Shown piece after piece: positions 13,970-25,481 of a DNA stretch of 64,000 nucleotides. Each line of letters begins with the position of its first letter. The stretch's first letter is position 1. The DNA lies in NCBI GenBank assembly GCA_025174535.1, contig JALBUN010000010.1, positions 744,001 through 808,000 of the forward strand, in the 5' to 3' direction. The notes beneath the pieces are model-generated. The model made no database searches. It had not been told where the DNA came from and was given only the letters and a program-made list of their open reading frames with translations. Made by a program: the position numbers and the translations under genes. The stretch is from Cantharellus purpuraceus. Its lineage: Eukaryota; Basidiomycota; Agaricomycetes; Cantharellales; Hydnaceae.

Positions 13970-14888
13970 ATGGGTACGCCATGCATTATGAATCCTATAC
14001 GTTTGGTAGTTAATGGCTTTTGGTGTTTTTTTGCAGTTCGATACGCCTCGGCTCAGCTTGCCACGAACCCTGAGAAGTGTGAGTTCCACAGGGATGTCAA
14101 CCTTGCTGAGCAGGCACTTACAACGCTTCGTGCAGCCTCTCGCGCACGAGGGGAGTATCTTAGAACACATTTCAAAAACATGCGCGAAGTTGCAGCAGTC
14201 GTAAGCGGTATGTATTGTTCTCACTCTGTAGACCAGACTGAATGTATACATCACGACTTAGGCATGAAGCTAACGAAGGCGTACTCCTACCTCGGTGATG
14301 TCCAAGAGCACAAGCAGTGCGTTCCCTTCCGTCGATTTAACGGTGGTGTCGGTCGTACTGGCCAGGCGAAACAGTTTAAGGCCACGCAAGGTAGGTACCC
14401 TCTGCCTTTAGACTTTATTTATGCTGAAGGTTTGTCTACTTCACCGTCAACAGGTCGCTGGCCTGAGAAGTCGGTCAAGTTCTTGCTGCGCCTACTTAAA
14501 AACGCTGAGTCGAATGCCGACGCCAAAAACCTCGATTTGGAGGACCTATATGTCAAAAATATTGTTGTGCAACAGGCCCCGGTATGTTAAAGAATGCGAC
14601 TGTCATCGTGCCTTATATTCAACTGGTCCAGAAAACCCGTCGTCGCACTTACCGTGCTCACGGTCGCATCAATCCCTACCAAGGTCACCCTTGCCATATT
14701 GAGGTTTGCCTTCGATCCAGATACATTTATCACTGGCTGATTGTGTTTCAATATAGATCATCCTTTCCGCTGCAGACTCAGAAGTTGAACGGAGCAAAGA
14801 TAAGGATGACATTACAACGAAGCGGATTGGCGAAGGCCTGAACAGGCGGCAACAGGCCAGGATGCGCATCGAAGCTGCGCGCGCGTGA
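13970..14888 (+). CDS. RPL17: Cytosolic large-subunit ribosomal protein uL22 (RPL17)
   Basis: Component of the 60S subunit lining the peptide exit tunnel. Seven coding exons: 13970..13973, 14037..14078, 14136..14207, 14262..14390, 14454..14581, 14632..14703 and 14757..14888. They sum to 579 nt (192 residues), near the eukaryotic norm of about 185. The first exon holds only ATG plus one base. The joined product starts MVRYA and contains [40 protein letters not shown] and [14 protein letters not shown], all hallmarks of eukaryotic uL22. The 57-nt intron at 14079..14135 could be read through in frame, but removing it restores the family spacing NPEKSSRARGEY. Highly confident. Confidence 0.95.
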
Positions 14889-15260
14889 TTGCGTTTGATG
14901 GTTCTAACCCATATGCATAGACGAGATGTATGGTGTTATGTGTTGCCGAATAAGCCCTGTTATGCTATGGATATTATCGCTCACGCTCAGAACAGCCACC
15001 CGTCATCTGGTCGAGACTCATACTCACCCCTACCATTATCGGCCATAATCGGTAAGGTATCGTAATCTTGTATATGAATCACATTCTCTATTCTATGGTG
15101 CACCATTGGCGCAAATTCAGATACAACGGGTAGACGACAGCGCCTTGCCGTTTAAACTGTTGATATGCAAAGGCAACCATCTAAGTAGTGAGACTAAAAG
15201 CACAAGGTATCTGCAGGAGAGGGCGACAGCGCTATCTCCCAGGCATTTATCAAGTCCCAT
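14889..15260. other. Convergent 3' intergenic region RPL17 / transporter
   Basis: 372 bp between two convergent stop codons. It presumably carries both 3' UTRs. Nothing else was recognised. Confidence 0.4.
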
Positions 15261-18195
15261 CTATGCCTTGGTGTTTTCACCTGCGTTGACCGTATAGGAA
15301 GCTTCTGTGGTAATGCCCAAGCCATCGTTGGCAATAGTTTTCACTTTGGCTTCACCGTCGAAAATGCTGTATAGCTGTAATCAGAACTTATGACTATGGC
15401 AAAGATGAGCGAACTGACGCTGCCGTTTCTTCAAGCGTACGCTACAGATACAAGTTCGAGTGTGTCAGTTCGAGTGTGTATTGGCGCAGCGAATTTATGG
15501 AAACGCACCCCCTTAGTCTACACAAATACGAATTAATGACTTGTGAGTAAAGCACTTAAAGGACCACACAGTACCTCCACGACAAACAACACCACGAACA
15601 CGAGCTCAAACACAAGCCAACAGCAGAAGACAATCTGTGGAAGGGACAGCGATAGTTACTCAAGAGACACTTCATGCTGAGATTCAGATCTAGAGCTCAC
15701 ATAGTATTTCCACCCAAGCCTATAGAAAGGAGGACTCAATGTACATATAATATGGTGTGATACGGTACGCACTGCTCGAGAGCGATTGGATTCGCATATC
15801 TGAAGGTAACCTTGTTCAGATCACAGAAAGTGAATCACCGAAATCGACGTACTGATTGAAGATAAATGATAGTGAGATGGCAAAGTAATAAACTGTGATT
15901 CCTTTGGCACGAAGCGCATAAGGCATGATTTCGACCGTGTACCTGAAACATCTCATAAGAACATGATCTCTGCGAATCGCGAAAACTGTCTTACGCGCCA
16001 ACCAAGGGAGAGTAAGCGATCTTAAAGATAGTTAGCGAAGAAAGGGACTGGATCAAAGATACCGCACTGAGTAAGCTGCGAAGAATAGGACTGTTGAATG
16101 TTGATTTTATCAGCGAGATATCGCCGACTCAAGACATGGATGACAATACATATGAATGCAACGACTGCATTAGCCTTGTCTTTCCCGCCACCCTGCGCGT
16201 AAATGGAGGAGAACACTGTCTGCAAAGTGAATGTGACAAGCATGCCTTCGTGGTAATAAATGGCGTCAGACTGCTCCACGATATGGCGAACTAGTGTAGT
16301 TCGAGACCGACCTGCTGTAGACGTTATGAACAGTTTGCGTCTCCCCACCCTATCACAGAGGGAGGCTGCGCCGATAGCCATGATCAAGTTCTCGGTGGAC
16401 AGAAGGGCATTGACCAGGAGTTGGGTGAAGGGATTGGTGACTGAATCAGTGTCAAGCAAAGACAGAGCCAATGCGTTTAAAACTTACTACCGATAGTATT
16501 GAAGACGGGACTCAAGTCTGTTTGAGGAAAGGTAAGCTCCTTCGCCTCAAAGTCCAGGCACATCCGCTCACAGTAGGCTACTAGGCCATTCCCACTCCAC
16601 TAATGTAACAAAGTCAGTCATAACTACTTGACGGTCTTGCGGCTTGATCGGCATTGTACGACTACCCACCTGACTGAAAAATGCCAATGCGATAATGACG
16701 ATAATCCGCCGACGATTGCCTCGTGTGCTTACGAGAGTCTTCCACCCGATGCTTCCGTCAAGTTTCAAGGCGACCTTGATCTCCTGGAACTCGTATTGGA
16801 CGAGCGGATCTTGCCTAACCATTCATCTTGGGTTTTTGTGCAAAGGGCAGGTAGTATGAACTAACTCGTCACCATCTGCATGATAATACGCTAGCGTCTG
16901 GAGGGCTTGAGCATCTTTCCCTCGACTGACCAGCCACCTTGGACTTTCTGGACCAAGAAAGACGAAAGCCATCTGAATCAGGGCTGGAAGTGCTTGGATT
17001 GCGGAAGGCACCCGCCATGCCCACGAGTTAAGAATGCGGAATGTACCGAACGTCTAGTATCATTGGCGTATTATTGCTCAATTTCATTTATTTCACAAGA
17101 GGGCGACCTCACCGTCCATCCAGCACTAAAATAATACCATTGCTCGTCAACTGCATGTATAAGTAACATGGAGTTTGACCTACAGTACAGCACCTCCTTG
17201 CCTTGGGAAAGACAAGGTATTAGAATTGGATGGGCTACGAATAGCTCTAGAATGCATACCAGAGTGCGCTGAAGCTGGATGTCAGCGCAGCGCGTTGCGT
17301 GGGGTACGCAATTTCCGTTATTAGCATCTAGAGAGGTCATTATTATCAGCGTTTATAATGCTTAAGCGTATAATGAGGCCGGATGCCGTACAGGAGCGGA
17401 ATTGGTAACAAAGGCAGAACCACAACCAACTTGGAGGTAGACAAGTCAATTGAGCCACATGATCACTTGGGGACACTCACTCAAAAACCTAAACATATGT
17501 TAGGAGACACCGGAAAGACTATGAAGAAGAGTGGTCATACCTGGCACCGATAAATGTACCCACATTTTGGCTGCTAGCTTGCAGAATGGCGCCAACAACC
17601 ATGATTGTCGCGCCCGTGAAAACAGCAAAGCGGCGCCCCATTCCATCTGCGAGATACGGCACGATTGGCAAGACTGCGATGCCGCCTACACGTTGTATAA
17701 TGGCAAGTAGGGAAAGCTATGAATTACCTGAAAGTTACAGTTCTCGCCGGATGAAATCCTTAAAGACTGCGTACCTCGCTGCCATGGGGAAAGTTAAAGG
17801 CTTCCTTCCACTGTGTCAACGACTGTAATCCATCTTATAAAATTGATTCAGTAGACATGATTGAGTGGGTTGGTCAACGTACTCATCATGCTACCTATTT
17901 ATGGTCAGACGATGCAATGCCACAATAAAAAAAAAAACAAGAGCGATACTCACCATCGTACCCATCGGCAAAGTTCGCCAACAAACTGTGAAAAATAATC
18001 AATGCAAATATCTTACCAATGATCCAAAGGACGCAATATTCCTCACAGCATCACAATATATGCATTGAGCATGACACGCCGCCTTTGAGTGTACCAGGGC
18101 TTAGATCTCGGGTCATTGACCAAGGACGAATAGGTTAGCCTTTGTCCCTTTCGTTCATCGTCTCCCACCGTTGATTTATTCGTATTGACGAACAT
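15261..18195 (-). CDS. MFS sugar transporter (lactose-permease/hexose transporter-like)
   Basis: Plasma-membrane proton-coupled sugar transporter of the major facilitator superfamily. Minus-strand exons read, in order: NDPRSKPWYTQRRRVMLNAYI near the N-terminus (18060-18130), ADGMGRRFAVFTGA (loop 2-3 signature, 17620-17660), ITEIAYPTQRAALT (17280-17340) and FLGPESPRWLVSRGKDAQAL (16900-16960). The C-terminal half follows with DPLVQYEFQEIKVAL, FSQWSGNGLVAYY across two introns, the GRRKLF signature (16330-16350), and YTVEIMPYALRAKG before the last helices. It ends ..ENTKA at 15261. Apparent stops and frame jumps disappear when about ten short introns are removed, so the gene looks intact. The start at ATG 18195 is a choice; an upstream exon is possible. 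The substrate is unknown; lactose, xylose or cellobiose uptake is typical of this group. Confidence 0.85.
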
Positions 18196-19254
18196 CTGGG
18201 CCGGGTAGCAAAGACAGCTTTTGCTATCTGCACTAATCAAAGGAGTCTGCCCCACTGTCAAAATAAGTAAACATGGAAAATTGCCTGACATATGTTTGTA
18301 GACGCATACCGTGACAGCAACGTGAGAGTAGAGTCGACAGAGTGTGTCGACAATGACAGCGCTGAAGGGGGAAAGATCACCCACCGGTAGAAGCTACCAC
18401 CGATCCGACTCATTCACATACATATACAACCAACTATGTCATCCATAGATGTGCTGTAAGAGATGTGTGCTGTAAGAGGATGACAAGTGACCATCCAGAG
18501 CGGTTTCCTCAAAGGCTAGCAATCATCTTGTAATTTGTCCTCTGGTGAGAGAGCCATGCCGCGAACCTAGCATATACGGTCACACTAATTGCGATAGCTT
18601 TTGAAAATTACGTTAGCGTTCTCATACTGAGTTCTCATGAGAGTTGTTGTAGACGGCTTATACAGCTTCGTCATGACCGACATCCTCATTGTCCATGCGC
18701 ACGGTTGAGGGGCTAGCTCGGGACAATATATTAATAGTCGGACGCAGTTTATGTATAGTAGATTGACAAACTGGAAAACTACGGGCATGCAGAAATTTAT
18801 CATGAGGGATCTTGAATAATGACCTACTAACCTTGACCCAGGTGTTAGATTTGACGCATGTTTGAGCGGAAACAGTGTGGAGCATTAGTTATATGCATAC
18901 CAGTTTGCGGTGCAAATGGAAAACGCATTTTATGACTGCCTACATACAGAAATACCATAGGTCCCGAAATATTTCGTTACCCCAGTCCCTACCACTGAGC
19001 ACCTACAACGATATGTTTGTCTTGCTCCTACACCTTGTAGGGCTAGAGGCGCTATGCCTCTGCAACTACGTCTGTAGCGTTGTCCTCCTAGAAATGCCAT
19101 GGGCAATATTCATGACTACGCCTCGCGTTGTTATGGCGAATAGGAGATCCATCGTTGAGCTTGAGGAAACCTCCGGGTCAGGTGAATCTAGTGGGCAGGA
19201 CGTAAGATGCAGGGAAATATATAAAGGATAATTGTCCCTACAGCGGTAAGATAT
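18196..19254. other. Intergenic region transporter / CTK2, no gene recognised
   Basis: About 1.06 kb. Open frames on both strands (for example 18875..19231 plus) have no recognisable domain, no plausible splice context and an unconvincing composition. It probably contains the transporter promoter and the CTK2 3' UTR. Confidence 0.35.
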
Positions 19255-20692
19255 CTACCCTGCCCCTGCCAACACGCTACCTGGGGGACCGAACAAAAAC
19301 CTCACCGTTCCCTCATTCGTGCCCAATCCTTCAGCCTCGCTAATTACCTTGTCAGTATTCTCACTGCCATTCTTCACTCCATCAGCGTTTTTCCGACGGT
19401 CACGCGGGACATCTTTTTCCCGCATGTGAATTTTGAGGCGCGTGAGTTGATCTGGATGGTGTGGGAAGGAGGGTGACGGCGTCTGGACGGGGAGAGGTGC
19501 AGGATGGGAGTACGAGTGCGAATAAGGTGACGGCGATTGTGGAGTGCTAGGTGAAGTGTGTGTGCTTGATGAGGACGACGATTCGTGTAGAAGGAGATCC
19601 ATAATCATGTGTGCAATTTCTGTTGTGTGAATCGACCTTCAGCCTTAATCATCTTGATCGGATGAGGACACAAACCTTGCACATCTCTGAGTCGAGACTG
19701 AAATTGCGCTTCCCAAGGCCCATAATTCCCAAGGAAATCTGCGACTTCGCTACTAGTTCTGAATCCTAAAGGTGCCTTCTCCGGTACTGATGTGCTCTCG
19801 AAGGAAAGAAGTAGGGCGGAGAGATAGATACAAGCAAGTGCAATGCTATGTGGAGGGTATAAAAGAGGCGATAGTGTGCGATTGCTGTCGGTCGTTAAGC
19901 GCCATGCTAGGTTAGTAAGATACTTCGTAGCTAAAGAACTTGTTCATTACATGTGGTCGCAACTCGGACGGAGGACATACCTCCAACGGCCCGGCTAATC
20001 TTTATCACGTATGGAAAAGGCAGTTTGGATGTAAAATTGAAACATATTGTTTCGAGTATGAGACGCTCGATGGCGAGAAGGCGTTGACGGTCCTGCTCTA
20101 CTTTCTGCCCACACAGCCAGGGCGAGGTCAGCTTATCAGCTTGTATGGGTGAGGGAGATATATGTACTTCTGGATCCATGGTGACATCTCCGCCAATGGC
20201 CTTGGATTTCGCAGCAAGGTCGGGGAAACGAATTGCGTATGATACCATAAGGAGATCTTGTGGCTTCTTCAGAGTATCGTGCATCTTAGTGGAGACATAC
20301 AATGCAGCAAGTGTCACATCCTGGGTTCGTACCGCTTTATATTAGCAGGAAACGCGTGTTGCGACGACGTAACTGACGTGGTAATTGAAGTCCTTGCGAG
20401 GAAAATAAAGATGAAATCGATGATACAGGTTCTGTGCAGTGGCGATAGTTCTTCGAGGGCTTTTGAAGAATCAACAATGAACCCGCAGAATGTGCCAAAC
20501 GACATACAAGCCAATGCGACCACCAATTGCCTCAATAAATGAACAAGCTTGCTGTCTCTGCTTCTCCTCTTGGCTGGTGGATAATTTCCCACGCTGTTTT
20601 GTGGATAGTATGTCTGCCTGTAGTGGTGTAAAGTATGTATGATGATGTTTGGTGTAGAAAGTCGGCGACGGTGGGCGAACGTCGACGTCCAT
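19255..20692 (-). CDS. CTK2: CTD kinase beta subunit / cyclin K-like
   Basis: Cyclin partner of the CTDK-I/Cdk12-type kinase that phosphorylates the RNA polymerase II C-terminal domain. Exon 1 starts at ATG 20692 and gives MDVDVRPPSPTFYTKHHHTYFTP-type N-terminal sequence and RQQACSFIEAIGGRIGL. The next exon (about 20390-20470) gives RRTIATAQNLYHRFHLYFPR. After an intron comes TLAALYVSTKMHDTLKK of cyclin fold 1 and later RLLAIERLILETICFNF. Exon(s) at 19660-19910 give SIALACIYLSALLLSFE of cyclin fold 2. The last exon gives EIAHMIMDLLLHESSSS and a Ser/Pro-rich tail ending at 19255. The order of the two cyclin folds and the polar tail fits CTK2/cyclin K. It is divergent from the G-patch gene with 74 bp between start codons. 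Confidence 0.82.
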
Positions 20693-20766
20693 GTCTGCAA
20701 TATCAATGCTTGGATTTCATCCGCGCATACCTTACATAATACAAAGGTGGCTTGCTTTCCGCCACC
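20693..20766. promoter_or_regulatory. Short divergent promoter region CTK2 / G-patch gene
   Basis: 74 bp between the two start codons, too short for two separate promoters without overlap. The plus-strand start at 20767 has a strong context (gccaccATG). The role is inferred from position only. Confidence 0.4.
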
Positions 20767-21948
20767 ATGAGTTTGGTGTGCCACACTATCGTCTCACGCT
20801 ATACTCCCCAACAACGAGACACTACCACAGCCATCAGTGAAGATGGTGATCCATGGCAGACGGAATCTTCGTTTGGGCCCACACAGCGACTGCACTCACG
20901 TCCTGCTCCATCATTCGTTCCGGCCTCCCTGGAGTACGATGAATACGGAATGCCAAAGGCTGCTAGAGATATAGCGCCTGGATCTGACAAGCCATGCGAC
21001 TCTTCACAGGACGTGAGTGCATGGTACCGAAGTCTGACGGTCCGAGGTAGCGGAAAGTTGGAAAAACAACCATCATCGACCAACCCTCCATGCCCGCTTC
21101 CTACTGCTTCGATCTCCCAATTTTCTCCTCCATCACATGACGATGCACATGATGCGCATATTCAGCATAACCTTCGCCCCCAGAAGCGTAATTGGTTTGT
21201 GTCCTGTTCGTCTCCTGAAACTGCCAGCCGTGCGTCCAGACCCAGCACGTTATCCGATCTTCTTTGGCGCAATCCGCCTCCAGGCCCTTCAGAGCCGATA
21301 TTCACTCCTCCTGTTTTTCTCACAATAGGACCGTCCAACAAGGGCTTCGCAATGCTCCAACGAAAAGGCTGGCAGGAGGGCGAAGGCCTCGGCAGTGCAA
21401 GAGTTGAAGGCAAATCGAAGAGAGGGCTTGGTGTTTCTAAAACTCTGGAAGCTGCCTTCCAGGAGGGCAATGCTGAACAATACAAGCCCATGTCACGGCC
21501 TGCTAAAGCCCATGTCATGGTTCTGGATGACGTGAAGCATGAGGTCATTGATCTGACGCTTTCCGACTTGGAGTCTGAAGAAGACTCGATCCAGGAAGTG
21601 GTAGATCTCACACTCTCTGATTCGGATCAAGACAATGATGATGTACCTGATATCCCCGAAGATGCCTCTTCACAGCCCACACCCCATGGCACAACACTCC
21701 TCACTCCTATTGCTACGACCCTGAAGGCAGATCGACTAGGTATCGGTCTCAAAGCCTCCCGGCACTCTCGGAACGTCAGAGCGAAAGCTGTCACCCATGC
21801 TTCGGCCGCGCTCGCGGCCCACATTCGCTCTGGTCATAAGGCGCGCGTAGAAAGGGCACGGCACGGACGGGGAAGCCAAGGTTTTACCCGGGCGAGACGG
21901 AGAGAGGAGCGAGAAAGAGTAGATTTGTTAGCCTATATGAAGTCTTAA
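20767..21948 (+). CDS. G-patch domain protein with two SUMO-interaction-like motifs
   Basis: Single-exon gene of 393 residues. The G-patch (about residues 190-225) reads IGPSNKGFAMLQRKGWQEGEGLG followed by KSKRGLGV; it has the spaced glycines and aromatic that activate DEAH-box RNA helicases. Two motifs follow, VIDLTLSDLESEED (21544-21590) and VVDLTLSDSDQDND (21598-21640). Each is a hydrophobic V-[IV]-D-L-T core next to a serine/acidic run, as in SUMO-interacting motifs. A basic Arg-rich tail (RARRREERERVDL) ends the protein. A short YDEYGMPK-type segment is at the N-terminus. The family resembles G-patch/GPANK-like proteins, but I cannot name an orthologue. Start chosen at 20767 because the in-frame codon upstream is TTG. 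Confidence 0.85.
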   Translation: MSLVCHTIVSRYTPQQRDTTTAISEDGDPWQTESSFGPTQRLHSRPAPSFVPASLEYDEYGMPKAARDIAPGSDKPCDSSQDVSAWYRSLTVRGSGKLEKQPSSTNPPCPLPTASISQFSPPSHDDAHDAHIQHNLRPQKRNWFVSCSSPETASRASRPSTLSDLLWRNPPPGPSEPIFTPPVFLTIGPSNKGFAMLQRKGWQEGEGLGSARVEGKSKRGLGVSKTLEAAFQEGNAEQYKPMSRPAKAHVMVLDDVKHEVIDLTLSDLESEEDSIQEVVDLTLSDSDQDNDDVPDIPEDASSQPTPHGTTLLTPIATTLKADRLGIGLKASRHSRNVRAKAVTHASAALAAHIRSGHKARVERARHGRGSQGFTRARRREERERVDLLAYMKS

Positions 21949-22180
21949 ATGACATATAATTTGTACAATGAAATATAGAGTCGTACGAAATGCTACACGT
22001 ATTTGGAGCTAGCTAGGTACACAAGTGGTATTCATTGAAGGAAAAACGCCAGGTAAAGCAGCGCGGTATATGCAGCAAAAATGGAGCGAAAATCTGAGTA
22101 ACGGGTCCAGAGAAAGTAAGCACGTACACCAAAACCATGATCATGTGTCCAAGACACCCCCCATTCTCAAACAACCCCTC

Positions 22181-24251
22181 TCACACAACTCTGTCAGAAC
22201 CTGCCCAGCCACCTTTTCCGCTCTCACACACCACGTCGCTGACATACATCCGAAGCCACTGCACTCTTTCCCTTGATATCTGGCTGCATCGTGTCAAATC
22301 TAGCTTCAAAAGTTTCAGCGGCACGGTCGCCATTCCCGAGACTGACTGTTCAAGGGTCCTGGCACCCCCAGGCGCACTGAGCAGCAGGGTCCGGGCATTC
22401 GGTGTCTCTGCCAATGCCTTGCCCCTTGCATATTCGGATGCGGACGACGACACACCATGGCCACTCCTGGTGAATGAAAGTGTAGAAGACGTGTTCGCAG
22501 AGTTGGAGCTGCGGTGTCGGAGCAGAGCAGCAGCGGCAGCGGCAGAGGATGAAGCCGACGAGGATGGCAGACGACTTTCCACAAGCACTTTGAGGTCCTC
22601 CCACTCGATAGATGTACAGCCTTCGAGATTAAGTGTAAGCAACCGTGGAAGGATCCATTCATTTGGTTGTATCGGGCTTGATAGACCCTGCAAGCGAAAA
22701 GGGGGATCACTGGTATCAGAGATCAGCGAAACTGAACGGCTCATAAGTTCCTACCTTGAACAAATTCGACGAGATGTCCTCAACATCGACCAGCTCGAGA
22801 GTCTCGAGAGTAGAAAGCTTTCGCAGAAGTCGCATAAGCTTAAGCTCATTGAAAAGACTAGCTTCTATTCGCAGGCTTTTGAGGGGGAATTGTGCGGATT
22901 GCGATGATTGACGATGGCCGTAGTCATAATCGTCCTCAGGAGCGTAGTCATAGCCGTAACCATTGCGCGAAGCGGCCTGTCGAAGGTGCCTTAGACATGG
23001 AGTGATGTTATCCAGAAATGACAGTTCGAGACGTTCGAGCGCAGGGAGTGTTGTCCGATGCAACAGGGCGCACGTTCGCGTGACGCCCGAGTAATAGAAC
23101 GACAGGTACCGCAAGTGACGCATAACGATTGGTGATGCAGCAGGCGTGTGCACTTCGTCATCCGCAGGATCCACGTCGGACATATTACGAACGCTGAGCT
23201 CCTCAAGCAGGGGGCATTGATATAGCAAGCCTACCATCTCGTCTACGTTTGGCGCAAAGTCGTTCCAGAACCCGACCAACCGCAACTTTGTTAACATGGG
23301 CCCCACACCAGGGAAGATCATCCTCGTCCGTCCAGTCCAGGTATGCACATTAACCTGACACCTCCGCGGAGTCGAACCCAAGTCTTCTGAAGATGGCGAA
23401 GATGTTGGTGTAAGATCCTCCGGGCGCTCGCACCAAAAACTTGTTAAAGAGCACTCTCGTAAGCGCGGAGTTATACCTCTGAATGGCAGGAACATTCTGG
23501 CTCCGGGCGTACGTTCGCCACCCCATTCCAGAGAGACCGCATGCAGCATTGGATTGCTTACTCGGATGGTCAAGCTCTCTAGCATCGGTGCGGGAGACGA
23601 GCAAAGCGCGAGGGCCGCTGTTGCCTGGGGACGGTATGGAACCAAGAGTACGAAGGTACGCCACCGTGCGACTGTGGGGCGCAGGAGCTGAAGGGAGGTT
23701 TTAAGAAGGTGGTCGGGGGTGATGAGAGACTGTGCAGAATGATGCACGGGAGCTTGGGCGCTGAACGAGGAGCGCGGGGAGAAGTCGAGGAAGATATCTA
23801 GTGGAACTGCCTTGGACCGTACGAGCCGTCTACGTGCCTTCTCGAACGACTCTGGTTCGGTAGGAGAGATGCTAATCCGGGACCAGAGGTCAGGAGTGCA
23901 CAGACATACATCGCGCCACTGCTTGCACACAAGCATGAGGGTGCTGAGTAGTACAGGGGCATCGTGTGGTGACGTAGAGTGGGAAGATGATGTGGAAGCA
24001 ATGAATATGACAGAAAGAAGCTCGTTCGAAAGAAGTCGGATGGGAGAGGTTAGCGCAACCGCTTCTGTTAGGCGGGCAGTCAAGGCAAGACGCTGGTCGA
24101 GGAGGGTGGAAAGAGTCAACTCGAGGCTATCCAACTGGGCACGGAGGAAAGGGACGTCAACAGAAGATGGTGGGCGGGGCTGTGTGAGAGACAGCGCTGC
24201 CTTGGTGTACGGAGTCAAGGTAAGGAGAGGTGAGCAACGCGGAGAAGGCAT
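22181..24251 (-). CDS. F-box / leucine-rich repeat-type protein
   Basis: Agaric-type F-box protein that would hold targets in an SCF ubiquitin ligase. Two exons: 24251..22755 and 22687..22181, with a 67-nt intron. The first ATG of the frame is 24251; the open frame extends upstream only through a TTG codon. An N-terminal coiled-coil-like stretch (LRAQLDSLELTLSTLLDQRL) precedes the F-box core SPIRLLSNELLSVIFIA..LVCKQWRDVCLCTPDLWSRI (about residues 65-125). The rest is a degenerate leucine-rich repeat scaffold: LTKLRLVGFW, CPLLEELSVRNMS, LRYLSFYYSG, LERLELSFLDN, LETLELVDVEDI, LLTLNLEGC and LKLLKLDLTRCSQIS. An Ala/Ser-rich insertion lies in exon 2 near 22520-22570. The target is unknown. Confidence 0.82.
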
Positions 24252-25481
24252 GGCGCAAGGGGGGTGACAAGGCGTGAGTCCCGTACGACACTTCTGTTTG
24301 TATGTCCCGTCTTCCGGTTCGGAACGTAACAAAGTGTGGCACTCCGTTGTCGAGCTATCCTCGTGTTGACGGAGCTCTACTGTGGAATAACCGATACGCA
24401 GGAACGGGGAGTGTGGAACGGCGGCGAGGCTGGGGTAGACCTAAAGAGCTAGGTAGATGAGAAAACGCAGACGATCAGAGTGATGGAAGTGCATTTCAAA
24501 GAGGCAAACGCACCTATAGACCCGAGCATGCCGGGAATTGGGAGATGATGAGAGAGAGGGTCCGGACGCCGGAAGAACTGAGCGGTGGAGACCGAGATTT
24601 TATGTACGCGATTTGGCGGCTGAGGCGAGCTCCAGGTAAGCACCTGCACGCAGTGGTAGCAAGCCGCAGGACTGCCGCAAGCCGTTTCACATTACGCAGC
24701 CGAGCGTGGCTTTGCCATGGGGCCAGAAGTAAAGTATCTAGCCGCAGGCATCGTCACGATGAACACGCGCCTTGAAGCTGTAGGACAGGTGTCTATCTCT
24801 CTGAACCCAGATACCCAGGGTCACCCTTCGTTCGTGGCCTTTGCACCTGTCGCAATCAATTTCCTGGCCCACGGTGCGTGACACGAGGCAGGCTAATCGG
24901 GAGAACGTGGAAGGAACGAGGCAAGAGCTTGGTACCATCACACGTTGCATGCTATTATATGGTGGCGCTAGACTCTGTACGGTCAGCCTGTGGGGCATCA
25001 CCTCCCTCTTCTCACTCCTACAGCAGAACACTATTTGTACGTGCGCACCACACTGCTCAGTGCAGTACGATGGTCGCCGGTTGTGTCAGTCTCACTCCCA
25101 AACTCTACTTTGGCACCACGACGATCATCAAGGGCCGTCTCGGTCAGAAGGCAAGTGCACATGAGCACTCATATACAGGCAGTTTCGGATAGAAATGATG
25201 GCGATGTGCCGAATTGACTTCGCGAACGAGGGCATGGCTCATCAACTTTGGCCGTGGACGAAAAGAAATCGCAAGGCTTTGCATCAGAAGCCGTTATCGC
25301 TTGACTTGTACGCATGAAGTCATGATGATACCACCTGAGAAGTATAAACACCCGCGATAGGGACGTATATTATGCCACTCCGTGTCAAACTGGTTTATGG
25401 GGGCCCTGCATGAGAACAGCATAACTCGAAGGGGTTTTACCATTTAGATATGGAGAAGAAGTTGCTGCTGACCGAACGATC
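24252..25481. other. Intergenic region with an unresolved exon candidate
   Basis: About 1.2 kb between the F-box gene start and the PQ-loop gene end. A plus-strand exon candidate runs from ATG 24717 to 24873 (53 codons, ending NFLAHG) and stops exactly at a good donor, GTGCGT. A second protein-like stretch, KLYFGTTTIIKGRLGQ, lies near 25100-25150 in a plus frame. I could not join them into a convincing gene and recognise no family. Confidence 0.25.

Noticed and set aside
15816..17340. Apparent stops and frameshifts in the sugar transporter
   Set aside because: Each break coincides with a short GT..AG intron and the joined text follows the family.
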